A DNA stretch of 52,402 bases from Porticoccaceae bacterium UBA4026. Lineage in GTDB: Bacteria; Pseudomonadota; Gammaproteobacteria; Pseudomonadales; Porticoccaceae. The notes beneath the pieces are model-generated. The model had not been told where the DNA came from and searched no databases. It worked only from the letters and a program-made list of their open reading frames with translations. A program made the position numbers and the translations under genes. The DNA lies in contig DGAQ01000017.1 in assembly GCA_002382445.1 (NCBI GenBank), forward strand, positions 97,467 to 149,868, read 5' to 3'. Positions 1-9,379 of this stretch are shown in pieces (the first letter of the stretch is position 1; each line of letters opens with the position of its first letter).

Positions 1-43
1 ATAAACCATTTTTTGTGACTTCACTTGCGTTTACTTCGCTCAT
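1..43 (-). CDS. rnfE: RnfE, N-terminal 14 codons only (runs off window)
   Basis: The minus strand opens an ATG at 43-41 and reads MSEVNASEVTKNGL before leaving the window. It overlaps the rnfG stop by four bases (ATGA), which is the coupling expected in an rnfABCDGE operon. RnfE is a polytopic membrane subunit of the Rnf complex. Too little is visible to confirm the family by sequence, so the call rests on position directly after rnfG and on the coupled start. Confidence 0.7.
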   Translation of the reverse strand, partial: MSEVNASEVTKNGL

Positions 44-702
44 TTTTTGACCTGCCCACTATTATCTGCGTCTTTTGCTTGGGGTTGGGTAAATAGTCTT
101 TCACTGTCTTGGTTAAAATAAACGAGTGTAGCTACAACCTGATTGATAACTGCTCTGGGTGTAATCGTAGCGCCGGTAAATTGATCAAATTGGCCACCGT
201 CCTTTTTGACAGCCCACTCAGAAGACGCCATATTAGATAGAGACTTCCCGTTAAAGTCGAGAATCCAGCTGTTCTTCTTGAGGTCAATTTTATCGCCCAA
301 GCCCGGTGTTTCTTTGTGCTGTACAACACGCACTCCAGCAATGCTGCCCTCACTGTTAACGCCAATAATCATGGCTATATCGCCACTGTAACCGTCGGGA
401 GTCACCGTGGGGATGATCGCGGCTATGGGTTGACCGTTGTAGCGGGCGATATGAACATTACCGCCTTTATTAAGCCCGAGAACTGACCAAAAGGCCTCTG
501 GGACTGGTTGAGTATCTAATAGTAGGTTGTTGTTGTGGCGCTCTGGTGGGACGATTTCTAGCAGCGCCCGCTGGGCTGCCATGCGTTCGGCATAGTCGAT
601 CTTATCGCGAGTGAGGTTGTCTACCGATGACAATACTAATGCGGTCGCTAAAGCGAAGAGCGCCAAGGCAATACTATTGGAAAAAATCGACTTAATGATC
701 AT
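40..702 (-). CDS. rnfG: Rnf electron transport complex subunit G
   Basis: This is the 220-aa periplasm-facing flavoprotein subunit of the Rnf ferredoxin:NAD+ oxidoreductase. One N-terminal membrane anchor (about residues 8-27) precedes the FMN-binding domain. The flavinylation motif TGAT lies at 176-179, so Thr179 is the expected site of covalent FMN attachment. A conserved HKETPGLGDKI segment lies at 129-139. Length is normal for RnfG/RsxG. The start overlaps the end of rnfD by four bases and the stop overlaps rnfE, so the subunits are translationally coupled. In the family it passes electrons between RnfD and the other membrane subunits. RsxG of the SoxR-reducing system is homologous, but Rnf is the usual name in this lineage. 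Confidence 0.96.
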   Translation of the reverse strand: MIIKSIFSNSIALALFALATALVLSSVDNLTRDKIDYAERMAAQRALLEIVPPERHNNNLLLDTQPVPEAFWSVLGLNKGGNVHIARYNGQPIAAIIPTVTPDGYSGDIAMIIGVNSEGSIAGVRVVQHKETPGLGDKIDLKKNSWILDFNGKSLSNMASSEWAVKKDGGQFDQFTGATITPRAVINQVVATLVYFNQDSERLFTQPQAKDADNSGQVKK

Positions 703-1766
703 TTTTCCTCCTGCTTTTCAGTCGCCTTGCGCCGGTCAGTATGACCATAGGTACGTGGCAATGTGTAGTTATCGATAAAGGGCGCGGCAAAGTTAGCGAG
801 TAGTACCGCGAAAGCTATGGCATCGGGGTAATTACCCCAAGCGCGAATAACATAAACTAACAACCCAATCAGCGCACCGTAGATAAGTCGACCACGATTA
901 CTGACCGCTGAGGAAACAGGGTCGGTTAGGATAAAGAATGCGCCCATCATCGATGCGCCGCTAAACAGATGCATAATCGGTGAGCCGGGACTTTCCGAGC
1001 TGCCACCATCCCAAAATAAGATCGACATTAATGCCAGGGTACCCAGCATCGCTAGAGGGCCATGCCAGGTGAAAACGCCTGTTTTAAGTAAGATTAGACC
1101 ACCGATTAAAAATCCAACATTGACCCATTCCCAGCCAACACCGGCAAAGCTTGCTTGGCTGAATAAGGCTTCATTCTGATAAATTTGGTCGACTACCAGC
1201 CCGCTACTGTGTTTGAAGATGTCGAGCGGTGTTGCGCCAGTGACGCCATCAACTGGGGCGCTGCCTGCAAAAACGATACTCATTGATTCCCATAACCCCG
1301 GGTGGCTGACGCCGTCTGGCAACAGAGATAGGGGCGTAATCCAGGTGGTCATCTCAATAGGAAAACTAATAAGTAATACTACATAGCCAACCATAGCTGG
1401 ATTGAATGGATTGTAGCCGAGCCCACCATAGAGTTGCTTGGCTATCACAATGGAAAATAGAGACCCCACCACCACAACCCACCAAGGCACTAGTGGCGGT
1501 AGGGCTAAGGCAAGCAGAACTGCGGTGACAACGGCGCTGTAATCTTTGAGATAAAATGCAATAGGCCTATTTCTGCAAGCAAGTATCGCTGTTTCGGCAG
1601 TTAGCGAGGTCACTACGGCGACGATCAAGTTAATAAAGCTGCCCCAGCCAAATTGATAACTCAGAGCCAAAAACCCAGGTACGGTAGATAGCAGCACGAG
1701 CTGCATGATCCAGCCAGTGTTTTGAGGATTGTGTCCGTGGGGTGAGCTTATTTGTTTAAAGGCCAT
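699..1766 (-). CDS. rnfD: Rnf electron transport complex subunit D
   Basis: This 355-aa polytopic membrane protein is related to NqrB and carries covalently bound FMN. The motif TGATPLD at 176-182 contains the expected flavinylated threonine (Thr179). Several hydrophobic helices flank it, for example around 27-55, 78-110, 124-140 and 215-250. RnfD forms part of the ion-translocating membrane core. Its ATG shares one base with the stop of rnfC (TAATG), and its end overlaps rnfG by four bases, which indicates a single operon with coupled translation. All recognisable features are intact. Confidence 0.96.
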   Translation of the reverse strand: MAFKQISSPHGHNPQNTGWIMQLVLLSTVPGFLALSYQFGWGSFINLIVAVVTSLTAETAILACRNRPIAFYLKDYSAVVTAVLLALALPPLVPWWVVVVGSLFSIVIAKQLYGGLGYNPFNPAMVGYVVLLISFPIEMTTWITPLSLLPDGVSHPGLWESMSIVFAGSAPVDGVTGATPLDIFKHSSGLVVDQIYQNEALFSQASFAGVGWEWVNVGFLIGGLILLKTGVFTWHGPLAMLGTLALMSILFWDGGSSESPGSPIMHLFSGASMMGAFFILTDPVSSAVSNRGRLIYGALIGLLVYVIRAWGNYPDAIAFAVLLANFAAPFIDNYTLPRTYGHTDRRKATEKQEEK

Positions 1767-3493
1767 TAGTCAGATAGCTCCTTAAGTCGATTTTGTGTCT
1801 GATCGACCTTTTGTCTTGCGCTTTCTAGACTGGCACTGCATCTGGCTTGCTGCTCTGCAGTGCCATGTGCAGTGGCCTCTGTAAGTCTATTTTCGGCCTC
1901 TTCCAGTCTGGACTGTGCCGCCAACAAAGCGCGTTCGAACTTGGCTTTTTGTTGCTCGGGAGTTGATTGTTTAGTCATGGCTCGCTGTTGCGCGGCGGCG
2001 ATAATATCTGCTGCGGAAGATCCGGACTGCACGGTACTATTGGTTGCTCGCGCTTGTTCGGTCGCCAGTCGTCGCGCTTCGCGCTTAACTTGGCGTTGCT
2101 CATCAGCTTGCTCTAGACGTAATTTTCGAAATTCAAAACGCTGTCTCGCGTTGTCGGAATCGATTTTGTCGATATTGGCCTTACGAATTTCGCCTTTACT
2201 ACTTCTGTAGTGCTGTACCAATGGAATGTTACTTGGACAGACGTATGAGCAGGCACCGCACTCGATACAGTCGAACAGGTTATGTGCCTCTAGGCGTTCT
2301 TGGTCCTTAGCCTGCGCGTACCAGAACAGTTGCTGGGGTAGCAGAGACGCCGGACAGACTTCGGCACATAGGCCGCAACGTATGCAGGCTTGAGCAGGTA
2401 GATCAGAAGGGATCTCAGAATAACTGGACGCCAGTATGCAGTTGGTTGTTTTGACGACAGGAACCTCGGTAGAGGTTAAGCTAAAGCCCATCATCGGACC
2501 GCCCATAATCAGGCGACTGCAGTTTCTTTCGTCAAACTCATTGTGGGCCAGAAGATGACTTATTGGCGTGCCAATGAGAACGTCATAATTACGATTAACC
2601 CCGCAGGCTTCGCCCGTGACAGTGGTGATTCGTGAAATGAGAGGTTCACCGTCAATAATGGCTCGTTTGATGGCGATGAGTGTTCCGATATTTAAACAGA
2701 CCATGCCCAGATCAGAAGGCAAACCACCACTGGGTACTTCACGGCCAGTGAGTATATAAATTAACTGTTTTTCACCCCCAGAGGGATACTTGGTGGGAAA
2801 GGAAACCACCTCAATAGAGCGTTCTTTAATATGGGATCTCAGCGCTACAATAGCCTGAGGCTTGTTATTTTCTATACCCACTAGAACTCTGCTCGGATTG
2901 TTTAAAATATGACCGACAATCTCAATTCCCTGAATAAGGTCTTGGGTTTTTTCTTGCATAGCAGCATCGTCTGCTGTGATGTAGGGTTCACACTCTGTGG
3001 CGTTAATAATGAAAGTGTCGACCGGTTTGTCATTGGATGGACTTAGTTTTATCGCCGCTGGAAAACCTGCTCCACCCATGCCAGCGATGCCGGCCTCTGT
3101 GATCATCTGAAGTAAATTGTGGGGATCACATTGTCGGAAATCTGAAATACCAGCGTGCTCGATCCATTGGTCTTTACCGTCGGTAGCTATAGTGACACAG
3201 AGTGCGTTCAAGCCTGAAGGGTGAGCGACTGGCTTATCATCGATAGCAATCACGGTTCCTGAGCTTGATGCATGTACCGGCAAATTATTTAAATTAGACG
3301 CGTCGGTTAGTTTTTGACCCTTGAGTACAGTCTGCCCGACGGTGACAGCAACTTTTGCTGGCGCGCCTATATGTTGGTGCAGGGGAATCACTAGAGTCGC
3401 TGGAAGTGGCAAGTGACCAATACTGCGAGTCATTGATTGCTGTTTGTTTTCTGGTGGATGAACGCCTCCAGGAATCTCCCAAATGCGGCTCAT
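1766..3493 (-). CDS. rnfC: Rnf electron transport complex subunit C
   Basis: This 575-aa peripheral subunit is the NADH/FMN-binding, NqrF/Nuo51-like part of Rnf. A glycine-rich stretch GMGGAGFPAAIK is at 138-149. Two ferredoxin-type 4Fe-4S motifs follow, with cysteines 370/373/376/380 and 409/412/415/419. After about residue 430 comes a charged, Ala/Gln/Glu-rich tail of about 145 residues that looks like a long helix or coiled coil. Such tails are variable in gammaproteobacterial RnfC. The start overlaps the end of rnfB by four bases. It is expected to exchange electrons with NAD+ at the cytoplasmic face. Confidence 0.96.
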   Translation of the reverse strand: MSRIWEIPGGVHPPENKQQSMTRSIGHLPLPATLVIPLHQHIGAPAKVAVTVGQTVLKGQKLTDASNLNNLPVHASSSGTVIAIDDKPVAHPSGLNALCVTIATDGKDQWIEHAGISDFRQCDPHNLLQMITEAGIAGMGGAGFPAAIKLSPSNDKPVDTFIINATECEPYITADDAAMQEKTQDLIQGIEIVGHILNNPSRVLVGIENNKPQAIVALRSHIKERSIEVVSFPTKYPSGGEKQLIYILTGREVPSGGLPSDLGMVCLNIGTLIAIKRAIIDGEPLISRITTVTGEACGVNRNYDVLIGTPISHLLAHNEFDERNCSRLIMGGPMMGFSLTSTEVPVVKTTNCILASSYSEIPSDLPAQACIRCGLCAEVCPASLLPQQLFWYAQAKDQERLEAHNLFDCIECGACSYVCPSNIPLVQHYRSSKGEIRKANIDKIDSDNARQRFEFRKLRLEQADEQRQVKREARRLATEQARATNSTVQSGSSAADIIAAAQQRAMTKQSTPEQQKAKFERALLAAQSRLEEAENRLTEATAHGTAEQQARCSASLESARQKVDQTQNRLKELSD

Positions 3494-4101
3494 GCGGCAT
3501 CCTCTCGACGCGGCATTTTACTGGTGGCTATAAGGTCGATATTACTAGCTGGGCTGGGCCAGTGCCATTGCACAATGCCTTGGATGACGGGAAGCATGTC
3601 GATACAGTCCACCGGACAGGGTTCAACGCAGAGGTCGCAACCAGTGCATTCGGAGACAATGACAGTGTGCATGAGTTTGGCAGCACCCAATATGGCATCT
3701 ACTGGGCAGGCCTGTATGCATTTAGTACAACCAATACATTCATCTTCACGAATGTAGGCGATGGTCTTAATCTCTTCTTCTTCGCCGTGCTCTTCGTCTA
3801 ATGCTGGAGCTGGCACGTCAAGCAGATTAGCAATGGCGTTGATGGTAGCTTGACCTCCCGGAGGACACTTATTGATTGCATCACCATCAGCAATAGATTG
3901 CGCGTACGGGCGACAGCCTGGAAAGCCACATTGACCGCATTGGGTTTGAGGTAGCAGGTTGTCGATTTGCTCAATAATCGGGTCGCCTTTTAGTTTAAAT
4001 TTTTCAGCGGCGAATCCTAGTAGACCTCCAAAAACAATTCCTAGGCTCACTAGGGCAAAGAGGGCGGCAAGCATTGGCTGTTGAGCTATGGCATCAATCA
4101 T
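3490..4101 (-). CDS. rnfB: Rnf electron transport complex subunit B (Fe-S protein)
   Basis: This 203-aa protein has one N-terminal membrane helix (about 9-30). A 4Fe-4S domain follows with cysteines 55, 58, 63 and 79 (CGQCGFPGC core). Two ferredoxin 4Fe-4S motifs have cysteines 122/125/128/132 and 152/155/158/162. RnfB is the likely entry point for electrons from reduced ferredoxin. It begins directly after the rnfA stop and overlaps rnfC, so it is an internal operon gene. All cluster ligands are present. It depends on Fe-S assembly, and the isc operon is in the same window. Confidence 0.96.
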   Translation of the reverse strand: MIDAIAQQPMLAALFALVSLGIVFGGLLGFAAEKFKLKGDPIIEQIDNLLPQTQCGQCGFPGCRPYAQSIADGDAINKCPPGGQATINAIANLLDVPAPALDEEHGEEEEIKTIAYIREDECIGCTKCIQACPVDAILGAAKLMHTVIVSECTGCDLCVEPCPVDCIDMLPVIQGIVQWHWPSPASNIDLIATSKMPRREDAA

Positions 4102-4677
4102 TCACACTAATCCACTAAATCCCATGAACGCCAATGACATTAAACCGGCGGTAATCATGGCGATGGCAGCCCCTTCAAAAGGTTGGGGTATGTCGGCAGC
4201 GGCCAAGCGTTCACGCATAGCCGAGAATAAGACTAAAACCAGTGAAAAACCGGCACCGGCACCAAAACCATAAAGCGACGATTGCATGAAGTTGAGGTCT
4301 TTACTGGCATTTTGCAGGGCCACACCTAGCACCGCACAATTAGTGGTAATTAGGGGTAAGAAGACACCTAACACTCGGTAGAGTAATGGGCTCGTTTTTT
4401 CGATAAACATTTTGGTGAATTGAACCACTGCCGCGATCACTAAAATAAACGCAATAGTACGCAGGTAAATAAGGCCTAGAGGCATTAATACTAACTCGTT
4501 GACGATGTAACTGGCCATGGCGGTCAGAGTCAATACAAAGGTAGTGGCTGCTGACATACCGATGGCTGACTCGAGTTTTTTTGACACGCCCATAAAAGGA
4601 CAGAGTCCGAGGAACTGAACGAGTACATAATTGTTGATCAGAATAGAGCTGACCAGGATGATAGCGAATTCTTGCAT
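4102..4677 (-). CDS. rnfA: Rnf electron transport complex subunit A
   Basis: This 191-aa very hydrophobic protein has about six transmembrane helices. Its N-terminal sequence (LINNYVLVQFLGLCPFMGVSKK) is diagnostic of RnfA/NqrE. Together with RnfE it forms the inner membrane ion-channel core, with a Fe-S centre between them known in the family from conserved cysteines. It is the first gene of the rnf operon. A 161-bp gap separates it from metG, which lies upstream on the same strand, and I cannot define a convincing promoter there. Length and sequence are normal. Confidence 0.96.
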   Translation of the reverse strand: MQEFAIILVSSILINNYVLVQFLGLCPFMGVSKKLESAIGMSAATTFVLTLTAMASYIVNELVLMPLGLIYLRTIAFILVIAAVVQFTKMFIEKTSPLLYRVLGVFLPLITTNCAVLGVALQNASKDLNFMQSSLYGFGAGAGFSLVLVLFSAMRERLAAADIPQPFEGAAIAMITAGLMSLAFMGFSGLV

Positions 4678-4838
4678 GTGCTTAGTATAATAGATGTGGT
4701 TGATGACTAGTATGGTGGAATCTAGTGATGCTATTCAACACCTAAAGTACATCCACCTGCTGCTTTTTTAATATTCCTGATAACATCAAGACTTGATCGC
4801 CAAATAGAGTTTGGATATCAGTCATGAGAAAATAGATA

Positions 4839-6860
4839 TTAGGTGACTCTTTGACCTGGTTGGGCGCCGCTATCAGGTGCTAATAAATAGATGCCCTGTT
4901 CATCTGCAGCCGCCAGAACCATGCCTTCAGACATGCCAAAACGCATTTTTCTTGGTGCTAAGTTGGCCACCATTACGGTAAGTCTCCCCTCTAAATCTGC
5001 TGGATCGTAGGATGATTTAATACCTGAAAATACCTGGCGCATTTCGCCGCCGATATCTAGATTGAGCTGGAGTAATTTATCTGCTCCTTCGACATGGTTT
5101 GCACTCACAATACGAGCCACACGCAAATCGACTTTAATAAAGTCATCAAAGCTAATTTCATCTGCTAAGGGTTCATCTGCCAATCGGCCACTAATAGGTG
5201 TCGCGGTTTCCTTGGCAAGATCTTCTTTACTGGCTTCAACCATGGCATCGACCCTCTCTTTTTCGATTCGTTGCATAAGCGGCTTAAACGGGTTGATTTT
5301 ATGCTCAACTAACGGATGCTTAACGCTATCCCAGGTTAAGTTGTCATTTAAAAATACTTCACCTGCTTCTGTCATTGCAGGAAGCACGGGCTTTAGGTAG
5401 GTCAGCAATACGCGAAACAAGTTAATACCCAGTGAACAAACATCCTGGACAGTCTGTTGCTGCGCTTTTTCTTTATTGAGTTTCCACGGCTCTTTGGCGG
5501 CAATGTATTCATTAGCCGCATCCGCTTGGGTCATAATTTCTCGAATCGCTTTTCCGTAATCTCGATTTTCATAGTGGTTGGCAATTGTGTCGGCTGCACC
5601 ACTAACCTGTGCCCATAGCTCAGGATTCTCAATAGACGATGAGAGCACTCCGTTGTTGCCATTGGCAATGAATTTGGCGCAGCGACTGGCGATATTAACG
5701 ACCTTGCCAACCAAATCACTATTTACTTTTTGTATAAAGTCTTCCAAATTAAGGTCAATATCTTCAATCGTGCCAGATAATTTAGAGGCGTAGTAGTAAC
5801 GCAGATATTCAGGGTTTAGGTGATCTAAGTAGCAGCGCGCATTGATAAAGGTGCCCCGCGATTTAGACATCTTTTTACCATTAACGGTAACAAAACCATG
5901 AACACAAATTTTCGTCGGCGTGCGATATTCGGCACTTTTTAGCATCGCCGGCCAAAACAAGGCATGGAAATTTACGATGTCTTTGCCGATAAAATGGTAT
6001 AGCTCGGTTGGGCTGTCTTTTTTCCAAAAGTGATCGAAATCTAATCCATCTCGATCACAGAGGTTTTTGAAACTTGCCATATAGCCAATGGGCGCGTCTA
6101 GCCAGACATAAAAGTACTTGCCCGGAGCGTCGGGAATTTCAAAACCAAAATAGGGCGCGTCGCGACTGATGTCCCATTCTTGCAATCCACTGTCTAGCCA
6201 CTCACTTAATTTGTTAGCGACTTCTTTTTGAACCGTGCCGCTGCTGATCCACTCTTTTAAGAACTCTGTAAATTCGGGTAATTTAAAAAAGTAATGGACT
6301 GATTCTTTGCCAACCGGGGTGGCGCCAGAAATGACTGAAATGGGGTTGATTAGGTCGACAGGCGAATAGGTTGCGCCACAGACTTCGCAGTTGTCGCCGT
6401 ATTGGTCGTCGGCTTTACATTTGGGACAGGTGCCTTTGACATAACGATCTGCCAGAAAGAGATTTTTTTCTGGATCAAAGGCTTGAGTAATTGATCGCAT
6501 AGCAATATGGCCGTTCGCCTTGAGTCGGTTATAAATGAGCTCAGAAAACTCGCGATTCTCCTCGGAATGGGTTGAGTGATAATTATCAACACCAATCAAA
6601 AAATCTTTAAAATCAGCCTCATGGATAGCGCGCATATGCGCAATATGTTCTTCGGCGCTAATGCCTTTCTCGTCTGCTTTTAGCATAATTGCAGTACCGT
6701 GAGCATCATCTGCAGAAACGTAGTAACATTCGTGGCCGCGCATCTTTTGAAAGCGAACCCAGACATCTGTTTGGGTGTACTCTAAAATATGGCCAAGATG
6801 CAATGCGGCATTGGCATAAGGCAAGGCGTTGGTAACCAGAATTTGACGTTTTGACCGCAT
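4839..6860 (-). CDS. metG: Methionyl-tRNA synthetase
   Basis: This 673-aa class I aminoacyl-tRNA synthetase charges tRNA-Met in the cytoplasm. The HIGH-type motif HLGH is at 21-24. A zinc knuckle has cysteines 145/148/158/161. KMSKS is at 330-334. A C-terminal EMAP/Trbp-like tRNA-binding OB domain spans about 570-673. This is the long, dimeric E. coli-like form. It is divergent from apbC across 135 bp, a very common arrangement in gammaproteobacteria. Nothing is unusual in the sequence. Confidence 0.98.
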   Translation of the reverse strand: MRSKRQILVTNALPYANAALHLGHILEYTQTDVWVRFQKMRGHECYYVSADDAHGTAIMLKADEKGISAEEHIAHMRAIHEADFKDFLIGVDNYHSTHSEENREFSELIYNRLKANGHIAMRSITQAFDPEKNLFLADRYVKGTCPKCKADDQYGDNCEVCGATYSPVDLINPISVISGATPVGKESVHYFFKLPEFTEFLKEWISSGTVQKEVANKLSEWLDSGLQEWDISRDAPYFGFEIPDAPGKYFYVWLDAPIGYMASFKNLCDRDGLDFDHFWKKDSPTELYHFIGKDIVNFHALFWPAMLKSAEYRTPTKICVHGFVTVNGKKMSKSRGTFINARCYLDHLNPEYLRYYYASKLSGTIEDIDLNLEDFIQKVNSDLVGKVVNIASRCAKFIANGNNGVLSSSIENPELWAQVSGAADTIANHYENRDYGKAIREIMTQADAANEYIAAKEPWKLNKEKAQQQTVQDVCSLGINLFRVLLTYLKPVLPAMTEAGEVFLNDNLTWDSVKHPLVEHKINPFKPLMQRIEKERVDAMVEASKEDLAKETATPISGRLADEPLADEISFDDFIKVDLRVARIVSANHVEGADKLLQLNLDIGGEMRQVFSGIKSSYDPADLEGRLTVMVANLAPRKMRFGMSEGMVLAAADEQGIYLLAPDSGAQPGQRVT

Positions 6861-6995
6861 GTTAGGAATCTTTTTCGACAGCTTGAAAGAGAGGTGAGTA
6901 TAACGATTTTATATCAACTTTTCATGTCCAAATGAGCGAAATAGGGGTTCTGAGTTGTCGAACTAATTGAACAAACTATAGGTTGGGGTATTTTA

Positions 6996-7799
6996 GTGTT
7001 AAGTCAGGTGAGAAATATTATTGCAGTTGCATCGGGTAAAGGCGGTGTAGGTAAATCAACAACAGCGGTTAATTTGGCGCTGGCATTGCATCAGGAGGGC
7101 TATCGAGTGGGTCTTTTAGATGCCGATATCTATGGCCCAAGTATCGGTATGATGCTCGGCGTGCCAGAAAACACTCGCCCTGAAGCCTCAGATGAAAAGT
7201 ACTTTAAGCCCATTGAGGCTCATGGTGTGGTGACTATGTCCATGGCCTATTTGGTTACAGACAAGACGCCAATGGCATGGCGTGGACCTATGGCAGCTGG
7301 CGCGCTGCAACAATTATTACAGCAAACCCAATGGGGTGAACTTGATGTGCTAGTGGTGGATATGCCACCTGGCACTGGTGACATCCAACTCACTTTGGCG
7401 CAAAAGGCTCAGGTGGCAGGCGCGATTATTGTCACGACGCCACAAGATATTGCTTTGCTTGATGCCCAAAAAGGTATTGAGATGTTTCTGAAAGTGAAAA
7501 TACCAGTTTTGGGTATTGTTGAGAATATGGCTGTCCATCTGTGCACTGAATGTGGCCATGCCGAGCATATTTTTGGTGACGGTGGAGGACAGAGGGTGGC
7601 GACTGACTACGGCACTGTCTTACTTGGCAGCCTTCCATTGGATCTTTCAATTAGAGAACAGGGTGATCTAGGAGTCCCCTTGACAGCGGCTTTCCCTGAC
7701 CAACCTATTGGACAACAGTACCGAGAGATTGCTAGATCGGTGATGACAGCCTTGGGCTCAGTAACCGCGGATAGTGGTCCGGAAATAGAGTTCGAATAA
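6996..7799 (+). CDS. apbC: Fe-S cluster carrier ATPase ApbC/Mrp, short form
   Basis: This 267-aa MinD-type P-loop ATPase is a scaffold or carrier for Fe-S clusters. A deviant Walker A GKGGVGKST lies at 14-22. A CxxC pair at 183/186 (HLCTECGH) is the family's cluster-binding motif at the dimer interface. The GTG at 6996 is the only start that keeps the strand before the P-loop. The N-terminal MIP18/DUF59 domain found in the roughly 369-aa E. coli protein is absent, so this is a short form, which also occurs in nature. It is divergent from metG and followed by dcd. Confidence 0.93.
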   Translation: MLSQVRNIIAVASGKGGVGKSTTAVNLALALHQEGYRVGLLDADIYGPSIGMMLGVPENTRPEASDEKYFKPIEAHGVVTMSMAYLVTDKTPMAWRGPMAAGALQQLLQQTQWGELDVLVVDMPPGTGDIQLTLAQKAQVAGAIIVTTPQDIALLDAQKGIEMFLKVKIPVLGIVENMAVHLCTECGHAEHIFGDGGGQRVATDYGTVLLGSLPLDLSIREQGDLGVPLTAAFPDQPIGQQYREIARSVMTALGSVTADSGPEIEFE

Positions 7800-7925
7800 C
7801 AACGCTTAATACAGTCTGTAGGGTCTTGCTGAAAAGATGTAAATGCGTATCATACCGCTTGCGTCTTTAAGTCGGCCTCCAGCTTGCGGTTCAAACACAA
7901 TAATTTAACTAAGAGAAGTTACTTC

Positions 7926-8492
7926 ATGAGCATTAAATCAGACAACTGGATACGTCGGATGGCCGAGCAGCATAAAATGATTGAGCCTTATGAACCAGAG
8001 CAGGTTCGCTATTCCGGAAAGGAGAGGGTTATCTCTTACGGTGTTTCAAGTTATGGATACGATGTCCGTTGCGCCAGTGAATTTAAAATCTTTACCAATG
8101 TCCATTCAAAAACGGTAGATCCAAAGAATTTTGATGAGGATTCCTTTGTTGATGTTAGCGGCGATTACTGCATCATTCCGCCTAACTCTTTTGCGCTTGC
8201 AAGAACCATTGAATACTTCAGGATTCCACGCTCGGTCTTGACTATCTGCTTAGGCAAATCGACCTATGCTCGGTGTGGCATTATTGTTAATGTGACTCCT
8301 CTTGAGCCAGAGTGGGAAGGGCATGTAACGCTCGAGTTTTCTAATACCACTAACCTTCCTGCAAAGATTTATGCCAATGAAGGTGTTGCCCAAATGTTAT
8401 TTTTTGAATCCGACGAAGTTTGCGCTACATCATATGCGGATAGAGGTGGGAAATATCAGGGACAAACTGGTGTGACTCTGCCTAAGGCCTAG
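7926..8492 (+). CDS. dcd: dCTP deaminase
   Basis: This 188-aa enzyme converts dCTP to dUTP, the precursor of dTMP, as a cytoplasmic trimer. The start ATG at 7926 follows an AAGAGAAG ribosome-binding site and gives an N-terminus (MSIKSDNWIRRMA) and total length like the Pseudomonas enzyme. An upstream TTG at 7884 is less likely. Typical motifs are SYGVSSYGYDVR (37-48), GKSTYARCGI (110-119) and the LEF motif at 136-138 carrying the likely catalytic glutamate. The gene follows apbC by 126 bp. Confidence 0.96.
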   Translation: MSIKSDNWIRRMAEQHKMIEPYEPEQVRYSGKERVISYGVSSYGYDVRCASEFKIFTNVHSKTVDPKNFDEDSFVDVSGDYCIIPPNSFALARTIEYFRIPRSVLTICLGKSTYARCGIIVNVTPLEPEWEGHVTLEFSNTTNLPAKIYANEGVAQMLFFESDEVCATSYADRGGKYQGQTGVTLPKA

Positions 8493-8515
8493 AAGGTCTT
8501 TGAAATATCCGAACA

Positions 8516-9379
8516 CTAATTAGTGCCGTTTGGATCCAATAGGGCATTTTTCAGGGCCAGAGCCTGTTGCTGCAGCCTTTGGGTGTTTTCCGGGCCTGTG
8601 CGTATGAGTTGCTTTTGCAGAGGAGTTAAGGATTCCAGAGACATATCAGCATATTTATAGGCCACCGAATCCCGAGTTAGGCGAATAGGCTCGGCTATAA
8701 TAGGTGTGTTTAGAACCTGATCTAGGGCAGTTAATAATATTCCGTCCATCTGACGGGGTTTATACCCCATCTCAAGAAATGCGCTTTCCAGCAATGGACG
8801 AGCAAAATGAAACATTTGTGCCACTGACTTCATATCCAGTGACGCGATTACAGCAATTGTGGTGTTATAGCGGTCGTAGTTACCGGCATTCAGCCAAATA
8901 ACGTCTCCGTCGTTATGGGTTGCAAAGCTACTTTTGGGAGAACTTAAGGGAAAGATTTTACCCAGTATTACTCCTCTTGAAAGTCCGTCGAGGTAGCTAG
9001 CAGCTCGTCGAATGAGGTCATCGGCTGACAGCCAGATATTTATTTCAGGCTTGTTGCTCATTAATAAAATGCGTTCTCGGACAAAGTCATCACTGGTGTC
9101 CAAATCTGGTAGCAGCGATTGTAAGGGGTCTGATGGAGTACTTGATTCTAAATTGGCTCTGTCGGACTCATTAAGGGCTTCCGGTATCGTCGCTTCCGGG
9201 ACTATTGGAGGGGCAATGAAGACCTCAACTGCCTGTTCAGGAATCGAGAGAAGTTCTGAGTCATTCGGAAGGTCTTTTTGAGCTTGGTAAAGTACGCCGC
9301 CAACTATTATAAGGGAGGCGAGAGTGCCTAGAGTAAGAATAGATTTACTCTTGTTGGTTGTGTTTCGTCCTTCAGTCAT
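8516..9379 (-). CDS. DUF3014 family membrane-anchored protein
   Basis: This 287-aa protein has a short cytoplasmic tail, one membrane helix (about residues 15-31), a Pro/Glu/Ser-rich linker and a C-terminal globular domain. The pattern SDDFVRERILLMS followed by WLSADDLIRRAASYLDGLSRG is what I recognise as DUF3014, a proteobacterial family without known function. It overlaps the upstream DUF3108 gene by four bases and is the last gene of the purM-purN-DUF3108-DUF3014 string. It is probably an inner membrane protein with a periplasmic domain. No catalytic motif is visible. Confidence 0.75.
   Translation of the reverse strand: MTEGRNTTNKSKSILTLGTLASLIIVGGVLYQAQKDLPNDSELLSIPEQAVEVFIAPPIVPEATIPEALNESDRANLESSTPSDPLQSLLPDLDTSDDFVRERILLMSNKPEINIWLSADDLIRRAASYLDGLSRGVILGKIFPLSSPKSSFATHNDGDVIWLNAGNYDRYNTTIAVIASLDMKSVAQMFHFARPLLESAFLEMGYKPRQMDGILLTALDQVLNTPIIAEPIRLTRDSVAYKYADMSLESLTPLQKQLIRTGPENTQRLQQQALALKNALLDPNGTN

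Noticed and set aside
1860..2210. 116-codon plus-strand frame rich in Ser/Cys/Ala inside rnfC
   Set aside because: It mirrors the repetitive Ala/Glu/Arg coding of the RnfC tail on the other strand; a shadow frame.
4785..4797. ATCAAG-A-CTTGAT palindrome between metG and rnfA
   Set aside because: Short, without a clear promoter beside it; not enough to call an operator for the rnf operon.
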